A DNA stretch of 64,000 bases from Branchiibius cervicis. Lineage in GTDB: Bacteria; Actinomycetota; Actinomycetes; Actinomycetales; Dermatophilaceae. Where the stretch lies: positions 2,728,001 to 2,792,000 of the forward strand of contig NZ_JBHSWJ010000002.1 in NCBI RefSeq assembly GCF_042661605.1, given 5' to 3'. Of the stretch, positions 58,300-64,000 are shown one piece after another. Within the stretch, counting starts at the first letter, position 1. Each line of letters opens with the position of its first letter. The notes below the pieces were generated by a model that saw only the letters and a program-made list of their open reading frames with translations, was not told the origin of the DNA and did no database searches. A program made the translations under genes and the position numbers.

Positions 58300-59277
58300 C
58301 TATCGCTGGAACCGGGAAAGGAACGCCGCGCCGAGCACGACCAGGCCGACCGCCACCGGTTGGTAGTACTGGGAGATGTCCAGCAAGGTGAATCCGTTCA
58401 ACAACGTCTGAAGCAGGATGGCTCCTGCTGCCGTGCCCAGAACGGACGCGCGGCCACCGCTGAGGCTGGTACCTCCCAGCACCACGGCCGCGATCGAACT
58501 CAGCAACAGATTGGTCTGCATCGTGGGGTCCGAGCCACCGTTGTTGGCCACGAACAGGACCGCGGCAACACCGCACGCCAGCCCGGATGCGGCGTACGCG
58601 AGGGTCCGGATGCTCACGACGCGGATGCCGACGTCGCGTGCGGCGTCGATATCCCCTCCCGCGGCGAGCAGGTAGGTTCCGGTCTTGGTCCAGAACAACA
58701 GGTAGCCGGTGACCAGCGCGACGATCACCGCAACCAGCCAGAACCATCGGATCGGTCCGATCCCATTCAGTGCCAGGCCCTGCAGGAACCCCGACGTCAC
58801 GGGTGTCTGGTTCCCACCGGTGATGACCAGGGTGATGCCGCTGACGACGGACAACGTGCCGAGGGTGACGATGAAGTCCGCCATGCGCAGTCGCGCAACG
58901 AGCACGCCGTTGACCAAGCCGACCACGAGTCCGGCGACGACCGCAGCGAGCATCGCCAATGCGATGTTCCAGCCGTGCGAATACGTCCAGGCGAGGACCA
59001 CGGCCGCCCAAGGCAGGTTCGAAGCGATCGACAGATCGATGCCCGCAACGGTGATCACCAACTGCTGTCCCATCGACAGCACCATGAGGATGGATGCCGA
59101 CACCAGAAGGCTGGTGATGTTGTCACCCGTCAAGAACTTCGGGGTGGCGATGAAGAAGACGATCCACAACAACACCAACGCAATCGGCGCTGCGTACTTC
59201 GCGATGCGCTCGGTGATCCGCCGGTCGCGCCGTGGTCGCGCTTCGACGTCAGCGTCGGCATGCGCTACTGCCTGCAT
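58300..59277 (-). CDS. rbsC: Sugar ABC transporter permease
   Basis: 325 residues from ATG 59277; a longer frame upstream would cover the rbsB intergenic gap. About nine or ten membrane segments of the BPD_transp_2 family. ITVAGIDLSIASNLPWAAVV and LGGTSLSGGRASVLGTAAGA are the signature loops. Pairs with the ATPase 9 bp downstream. Confidence 0.92.
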   Translation of the reverse strand: MQAVAHADADVEARPRRDRRITERIAKYAAPIALVLLWIVFFIATPKFLTGDNITSLLVSASILMVLSMGQQLVITVAGIDLSIASNLPWAAVVLAWTYSHGWNIALAMLAAVVAGLVVGLVNGVLVARLRMADFIVTLGTLSVVSGITLVITGGNQTPVTSGFLQGLALNGIGPIRWFWLVAVIVALVTGYLLFWTKTGTYLLAAGGDIDAARDVGIRVVSIRTLAYAASGLACGVAAVLFVANNGGSDPTMQTNLLLSSIAAVVLGGTSLSGGRASVLGTAAGAILLQTLLNGFTLLDISQYYQPVAVGLVVLGAAFLSRFQR

Positions 59278-59311
59278 GATGAACCTTTCGTGAGATGACG
59301 GTGGACCGGTG

Positions 59312-60351
59312 TCAGTTGAACGACTTGGGCGTGCCGAACGGGTCGTTGAACTTGCCGAACGGCTTGGGGAAGCTGCTGATCGCCTGCGACACATTCGCCT
59401 TATCGATGTAGGCGATGGGGGCGACGACCCGCTCGGGGATGCTCTTGCCCGCGACCTTCGCCATACACGCCTGGACGGCCATCTGGCCTTCGGCGTACGG
59501 GTACTGGGTCACGGTGCCGGTGTTGGTTCCCGTCTGCACCGACTTCAGCATTTCCTGGATGCCGTCAACCGAGACGATGCTGACCTTTCCTCCTTGCCGG
59601 CGTTCTTCACCGCCTGCGCCGCACCGAGACCCATCGTGTCGTTGGCGGCGAAGATCCCGGTGATGTCCGGGTGCGCCTGCAGGATGGTGGTGGTCACGGA
59701 CAGGGCCGTGTTCTGGTCATAGTTGGCGGGCTGCTTCGCGACGACGGTCAGCTTGCCCGCCGACTCCTGCGCGAAGCCCTTCTCCCGGTTGATGCCGTTC
59801 TGCTCTCCTGCAATGCCTTGCAGGAGGGCCACCTTCCCGGTGCCACCCATGGCCTTGCTGAGATTGCTGGCCGCGAGCTTGCCGGCCTCCAAGTTGTCGG
59901 AGCCGATAAAGGATGCGAACGAGACGCCGGCGGCCTTGGCGGCCGATGGGTCGATCTGGGTGTCGAGGTTGAGGATTGGGGTGTTTTTGCGCGCCACAGG
60001 AACCAACGGTGTGATGACGTTGGTCGCGTTCACCGGAACCACTGCGAAGCAGTTGAAGTCCTGGCCGGCCAGTGTGCTGATCTGCGCGTTCTCGCCTTGC
60101 GAGTCGGTCTCATTCGACCCGGCCTTTACCGTCACATCGACGCCTTGCGCCTTGCCTTCCTGGACGGCTCCGTCACGCAGTGCGGCCCAATAGGGGTTGG
60201 AGAAGTCGCGAGTGACGATGGCGATCTTCGCTTTCGAGCCCGAGTTAGACGATTGACCACTACTCGTGCCGCCACGTCCACACGCGGCCGTCGTGAGAAC
60301 GAGTCCGGTGATCGCAACGGCCACCAGGCCGGTCGTGGTGTGCTTACTCAT
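59312..60351 (-). CDS. rbsB: Ribose-type sugar-binding lipoprotein (one-base frameshift)
   Basis: About 346 residues from ATG 60351. Signal peptide with a lipobox-like LTTAAC; the Cys near residue 24 would be lipidated. Periplasmic-binding-protein type I fold: IAIVTRDFSNPYWAALRDGA, CFAVVPVNATNVITPLV, GIFAANDTMGLGAAQAVKNA. The frame breaks near 59589-59590; one added G gives KEGKVSIVSVDG and continues to the C-terminus FGTPKSFN. First structural gene of the operon. Ribose is likely from context with RbsD and RbsK. Confidence 0.9.
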
Positions 60352-60431
60352 GGGAATCTCCTTGTAATGGTTGTGCTTGTTTTCCTGGAAGATCGGAAGC
60401 TGGCCGCGGGCACACGACCCACGGGTAGGAA

Positions 60432-61474
60432 TCAAAGCGGCGCGAGTCCGCACGACGCGCGACGTAGCAACGTGCAGGGTGGTCGACACGCGGCCAGGTC
60501 CGGCGGTGCTATCCCGGCGACCAACGCGAGAAAGGACTGAACCGCTGCCTCGGCCAGCGCTTGCACAGGCTGCGCAATGGCGGTCAGCGGCGGATCGAAC
60601 AGGTCGAACCACGGGGCGTCGTCGAAGCACACCACCGACACGTCGAAAGGGACCCGGAGTCCCAGTTCTCGGGCTGCTTTGAGGACACCGACACCCATCA
60701 GCCCGTCCGCCGCCACAATCGCGGTCGGACGGCTTCTGCGGCTCAGCAACTCCTTGGCCGCCTGATGGCCGCTACCTTCGCGGAAGTCGCCCTCTTCGAC
60801 CAACACCGCTCGCGGCGACACGCCGGCCGTCACCAGGGCGTCACGGATCTCGCCGCGTCGTTCTCGGCCAAGGGGGTCGTCTGCGGCGGCGCGACGACTC
60901 CAATTCGCTTGTGACCCAGCGCTACGAGCATCTCGGCTGCTTCGCGAAGCGCTTCCGTGGCATCACTGCGGACCGTCGGTAGCGACCGAAGATAGTTGGC
61001 TTGCTCACCGGTGCCGGGGACGGTCAGCGGTCGATCCAGAATGACCATCTTTGCGCGGCCCGCAGCGGCCTCCCGCAACGCTGGGGTACTCGACGCCACT
61101 GGCACGAGGATCACTCCGTCAGCTCTGCGACCGCCCAACAACTCACTGAGGTACTCGTCCTGCCGCTCGACGTCCTCATCGGAGTTGCACAGCATGACCG
61201 AATACCCGGACGCTCCCGCCTGTCGTTCGATCTCGCCGGCCAGTTCGCCGAAGAACGGGTTGGACACGTCCGAAACGATCAGTCCGAGCGCCTTGGTCGA
61301 CTCGGTGCGCAGCGCGCGCGCCGCTGTGTTCGGCCGGTATCCCAGTTGCTTGGCAGCCGCGAGGACTCGTTCTCGCGTGGCGGCGGAGATGCGGGGGTTG
61401 CCCGAAAGCGCCAGCGACACGGTCGCGTCGCTGACGCCGAGCTGGCTGGCGATGTCCTTGATCCGGACAGCCAT
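60432..61474 (-). CDS. LacI-family repressor of the rbs operon (one-base frameshift)
   Basis: About 347 residues. N-terminal LacI helix-turn-helix IKDIASQLGVSDATVSLALS and hinge YRPNTAARALRTESTKALGL; C-terminal sugar-binding domain with VSDVSNPFFGELAGEIERQA, GGRRADGVILVPVASSTP and VVCFDDAPWFDLFDPPLTAI. The frame breaks in a G run at 60872-60876; one more C on the minus strand continues LGRERRGEIRDALVTAG. Leads the operon 80 bp before rbsB, so autoregulated. Confidence 0.9.
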
Positions 61475-61490
61475 CGCTACACCTCCTCGT

Positions 61491-61502
61491 ATAAACGATT
61501 AA
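61491..61502 (-). promoter_or_regulatory. LacI-type operator at the start of the rbs operon
   Basis: TTAATCGTTTAT on the minus strand matches the central AAnCGnTT core of LacI-family operators. It lies just upstream of AGGAGGT and the lacI start, so binding would block transcription of lacI and the operon. Confidence 0.5.
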
Positions 61503-61660
61503 CCGACTATGGCAGATGGTGAGACAGATCACAATCCCCCACAACCGTTCATGGTCCAACACGGGGGTGCCGGACCAGTCCCGCGCGTGGCGCCACCATT
61601 GTCTAGTCAGGCAGTAGGCATTTGTTCTCCTGGCCCGTCGTGGGTAACGTGCCACACGGC

Positions 61661-61772
61661 AACGAGTGTCAGCGACAAGCCCTGGCTGGCTGACCGGCAA
61701 CCCTCCCACCCGCGGCGGGGTGCTCCAGGTGAAAGCCCGGCTGCGGCAACCCCGTGGCAAGCGCGTGGTCTC
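61661..61772 (+). ncRNA. SAM-IV riboswitch
   Basis: The run AGTGTCAGCGACAAGCC, GGCTGGCTGACCGGCAACCC, the CGCGGCGGGGTGC segment, CCAGGTGA and GGCAAGCGCG appear in the order and spacing of the actinobacterial SAM-IV aptamer. The first stem (GTCAGC/GCTGAC) and the CCGGCAACCC core are exact. It precedes the LLM oxidoreductase gene by about 70 bp and should turn it off when S-adenosylmethionine is plentiful. The following segment with CCGCCGCGGGA could serve as expression platform. Confidence 0.85.
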
Positions 61773-61804
61773 CGCCGCGGGACCCTGACAACGGAGGTTC
61801 CGTC

Positions 61805-61843
61805 ATGACTGACACCACCAGCGACCGGCAGCAGACGACATGA
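61805..61843 (+). CDS. 12-codon leader ORF between riboswitch and LLM gene
   Basis: ATG-start ORF encoding MTDTTSDRQQTT, with GGAGG seven bases upstream. Its TGA overlaps the ATG of the LLM gene (ATGA). The LLM gene has no strong RBS of its own except within this ORF, so its translation is probably coupled to the leader. Whether the peptide has a role is unknown; coding status is inferred from the RBS and overlap only. Confidence 0.5.
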   Translation: MTDTTSDRQQTT

Positions 61844-62955
61844 AGTTCCTCGCCATCACCCTCATCGTCCATGCCCCTGACCCCGTCACCGGCCACCAGG
61901 TATCCACCCATGATCGCTTCGCAGAGGTCATCGAAAACGCACTCCTCGCAGAGCAACTGGGCTTCGACGGGTTCGGAGTCGGCGAACGGCACGAGCGCCC
62001 GTTCATCTCCTCCTCGCCGACGGTCGTGCTCTCGCACATCGCTGCACGGACCCGGTCGATTCGACTGTTCACGGCAGTGACCACCCTGAGCCTGCTGGAC
62101 CCGGTGCGCGCGTTCGAGGACTACGCGACCCTGGATCATCTTTCCGGCGGCCGGCTCGAACTCATCATCGGCAAAGGCAACGGGGCCGCCCAGCGCGACC
62201 TCTTCAACGTGACGCCCGAGGACCAGTGGGCGCGCAACGCCGAGTCGTTCGAAGTGTTCCGCCGCCTGTGGCAGGACAACCGGATTACCTACGACACCCA
62301 GTTCCGTCCGCCGCTGCGCGACGCCGAAGTGTGGCCGCAGCCCTACCAGCACCCGATCCGTATCTGGCATGGCTCGGCGACAAGTCACGAGTCGGTGGAT
62401 CTGGCCGCGCGGTACGGCGACCCGCTGTTCTCCGCGAACGTCACGAATCCGATCGAGCCCTACGCCGAGCTCATCGACTACTACCGGCAGCGGTGGGCCC
62501 ACTACGGCCACGACCCGGCGCGGGCCACGGTGGGCGCCGGCACCGCCGGTTACTACTCGCACCGCAACTCGCAGGTCGCATTGGCGACCTATCGTCCTGT
62601 GTGGGAGGGGAATTCGGCTGCACAGAGGCGGGCGGGGGTGCCGCAGGTCTTCACCACTTTCGAAGACTACGTCGAGCACAGTTCAGCCCTGATCGGTTCC
62701 CCGGCGCAGATCATCGACAAGGTTCACCGCTACCACGACCAGTTCGGCCACAGTGTGCTGCACGTCCACGCGGACGCCGGTGGCCTGACCCCGGAGCAGC
62801 ATCGCGACAGCCTGGCGTTGTTCCAGTCCGACATCGCGCCGACCCTGCGGCGCGACATCCCCGATCCGCCGTGGGGCTGGGGTCCGCCGGCTCAGAAGCA
62901 GGCAGCAGCAACTGTGGCCACCGGGGCCGTCTCGCACGCCCTGGCCACGGGGTGA
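61840..62955 (+). CDS. LLM-class flavin-dependent oxidoreductase
   Basis: 371 residues. Luciferase-like (beta/alpha)8 monooxygenase: LLAEQLGFDGFGVGERHERP, HIAARTRSIRLFTAVTTLSL, FEDYATLDHLSGGRLELIIG with the typical SGGR-x-E motif, and the C-terminal PAQIIDKVHRYHDQFG. Uses reduced FMN or F420. Control by a SAM riboswitch suggests a job in sulfur scavenging, such as desulfonation or sulfone/sulfide oxidation. The C-terminus is Ala-rich. Confidence 0.92.
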   Translation: MKFLAITLIVHAPDPVTGHQVSTHDRFAEVIENALLAEQLGFDGFGVGERHERPFISSSPTVVLSHIAARTRSIRLFTAVTTLSLLDPVRAFEDYATLDHLSGGRLELIIGKGNGAAQRDLFNVTPEDQWARNAESFEVFRRLWQDNRITYDTQFRPPLRDAEVWPQPYQHPIRIWHGSATSHESVDLAARYGDPLFSANVTNPIEPYAELIDYYRQRWAHYGHDPARATVGAGTAGYYSHRNSQVALATYRPVWEGNSAAQRRAGVPQVFTTFEDYVEHSSALIGSPAQIIDKVHRYHDQFGHSVLHVHADAGGLTPEQHRDSLALFQSDIAPTLRRDIPDPPWGWGPPAQKQAAATVATGAVSHALATG

Positions 62956-62958
62956 GCA

Positions 62959-62985
62959 CGTGACGGTGAGACCGTCGCCGTCACG
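62959..62985. terminator. Hairpin between convergent LLM and peptidoglycan-binding genes
   Basis: CGTGACGG and CCGTCACG form an 8-bp stem across the 25-bp gap, with an alternative GACGGT/ACCGTC stem inside. No T tract; the right arm includes the stop of the minus-strand gene. Confidence 0.5.
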
Positions 62986-64000
62986 GGGCGGCAAACTGCA
63001 ACCCCACCTGCGTCTCCAGGTCGGCGCTGGCCGCGTGCAACGACACGTCCCACGTGGGGTCGGCGACCACGCCGTTCTGCGCGACGCCGCCCCAGCGCTG
63101 GAACGCCTTCACCGACGCCGCCGTGTGCGGTCCGAACTGGCCGTCCACGCCGCCGGGCGTGGTGCCCCACTGACCGGAGGCACCGGTGGTGAGCACCTGC
63201 TGCAGATGCGTGACGACGGCACCCGAAGCGCCCTGCTGCAGGGTCGGCATCGCTCCCCCGCCGGGCAGGGCCGCCCAGGTGAGCGGGCCTACGATCCCGT
63301 CCGGCGTGAGCCCTGCACCCTGCTGGAAGTCGACCACGGCCGCCCTGGTGCGCGGCCCGAAGTTGCCGTCGACGACCACGCCCAGGTTCGGCGTACGCCG
63401 TAGCGCCCGCTGCAAGCGCTTGACCGCATCGCCCGTGGCGCCCTGCTGGATCGTCGGCTGACCCGGATTGGAGTTGCGCGTGGTGATGGTTGTCGGCGTG
63501 CGCAACCACGCCTCCTGGGTGACCGCGATCATGGAGGCTGCGTCGATGATGCCGATCGAGTTCCAGGTGAACATGGCGTACGCCGGGGTTGACGCCTGAG
63601 CACCGGCCGGCACCGGAACCCCGAGCTTGCCCGCGAGCCAACCCACGGTGCCGTATCCGCACAGCGACACGCAGTGGTCCTCCGCGTCGTCGGTGGTGAA
63701 ACCCGTTCCGTACCAACCGGTGTGGCCGTCGTTCCCCCAATACGCCTGCTCCACCTGGTTGGCCGCAATGCCGAGCTTGACCGGTCCTCGACTGATCGCA
63801 CTGTGCAGATTCCCGGAGTTGGTGTAGTCCACCAGGTAGTGCGGACCGTCGTTGTATTCGTAGCTGCCCGAGGTGAATCCGTCGGTGCGCATGGTGTCCA
63901 TCACCGACACCAGCTGAGCACCCTCGAGGACGCCGTGCCGGGTCGCCCAGGCAATGACTTGCTGGTCGGTGATGAAGATCTCCGGTGAATTGCAGGCCTT
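62981..64000 (-). CDS. Peptidoglycan-binding domain protein, 5' end outside window
   Basis: 340 codons visible, open to the right edge. The N-terminal visible part (CNSPEIFITDQQVIAWATRH through GWLAGKLGVPVPAG) has Cys and His in AEDHCVSLCGYG and may be a papain-like or unclassified catalytic domain. Two PG_binding_1 repeats follow: PTIQQGATGDAVKRLQRALR with VDGNFGPRTRAAVVDFQQ, and MPTLQQGASGAVVTHLQQVL with VDGQFGPHTAASVKAFQR. Expected outside the membrane on the cell wall; the signal peptide would lie beyond the window. Confidence 0.82.
   Translation of the reverse strand, partial: KACNSPEIFITDQQVIAWATRHGVLEGAQLVSVMDTMRTDGFTSGSYEYNDGPHYLVDYTNSGNLHSAISRGPVKLGIAANQVEQAYWGNDGHTGWYGTGFTTDDAEDHCVSLCGYGTVGWLAGKLGVPVPAGAQASTPAYAMFTWNSIGIIDAASMIAVTQEAWLRTPTTITTRNSNPGQPTIQQGATGDAVKRLQRALRRTPNLGVVVDGNFGPRTRAAVVDFQQGAGLTPDGIVGPLTWAALPGGGAMPTLQQGASGAVVTHLQQVLTTGASGQWGTTPGGVDGQFGPHTAASVKAFQRWGGVAQNGVVADPTWDVSLHAASADLETQVGLQFAAP

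Overview
The window is high-GC DNA from an actinobacterium, most likely a member of Micrococcales. The evidence is strong G/C bias at third codon positions, frequent GTG starts, GTGA/ATGA gene overlaps, a GroEL with a Gly-His tail, HrcA/CIRCE control of groESL, a SigD/RsdA pair, DUF2510 proteins and a SAM-IV riboswitch. Much of the first half matches the Mycobacterium tuberculosis Rv3409c-Rv3436c neighbourhood in content and order: choD-like, guaB3, guaB2, rsdA, sigD, groEL, groES, tsaD, rimI, tsaB, tsaE, alr, nnr/acpS, glmS. Species cannot be fixed from this sequence alone.

Layout. 1-11.0 kb: an ABC exporter ATPase cut by the window edge, a cholesterol-oxidase-like flavoprotein and a semialdehyde dehydrogenase, two IMP dehydrogenase family genes, SigD with its membrane anti-sigma factor, and groES-groEL behind a promoter flanked by two CIRCE operators. 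11.0-15.6 kb: an FMN reductase divergent from a TetR gene, a ribokinase/nucleoside hydrolase pair and a methyltransferase. 15.6-20.4 kb: the t6A tRNA-modification genes with rimI, a hydrolase and alr. 20.4-31.3 kb: a transglutaminase-like protein, a fused asymmetric ABC exporter, nnr-acpS-glmS, a DUF4236-TPR protein and coaA.

31.3-41.0 kb is an accessory, defence-like island, locally poorer in GC: a higBA module whose toxin carries a stop codon, a PLD/superfamily 2 helicase/DUF3427 protein, a nuclease-DUF2075 helicase, a DUF91 (NucS-like) nuclease, a DUF6636 membrane protein, a NERD protein and a damaged HNH endonuclease. 41.0-44.0 kb holds a ceramidase-family membrane protein, a secreted neprosin-type protein and a DUF2510 membrane protein; a paralogue of the last lies at 51.3-52.3 kb.

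44.1-49.8 kb is a catabolic cluster (amidohydrolase, LigA- and LigB-type extradiol dioxygenase subunits, a citryl-CoA-lyase-like protein, a class III CoA transferase) divergent from an IclR regulator. 49.8-56.2 kb has a VOC protein divergent from a WYL regulator, then two SDR dehydrogenases and a hydrolase divergent from an AraC regulator. 56.2-61.5 kb is a ribose-type operon read lacI-rbsB-rbsC-rbsA-rbsK-rbsD on the minus strand. 61.6-63.0 kb is a SAM-IV riboswitch, a 12-codon leader ORF and an LLM flavin-dependent oxidoreductase. A peptidoglycan-binding protein runs off the right edge.

Sixteen otherwise normal genes are split by single frameshifts. Fourteen are restored by adding one base, nearly always in a short run of G or C. 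The simplest explanation is consensus error in the assembly, so these are annotated as single genes with corrected extents. No tRNA, rRNA, CRISPR array, transposase or integrase was recognised.
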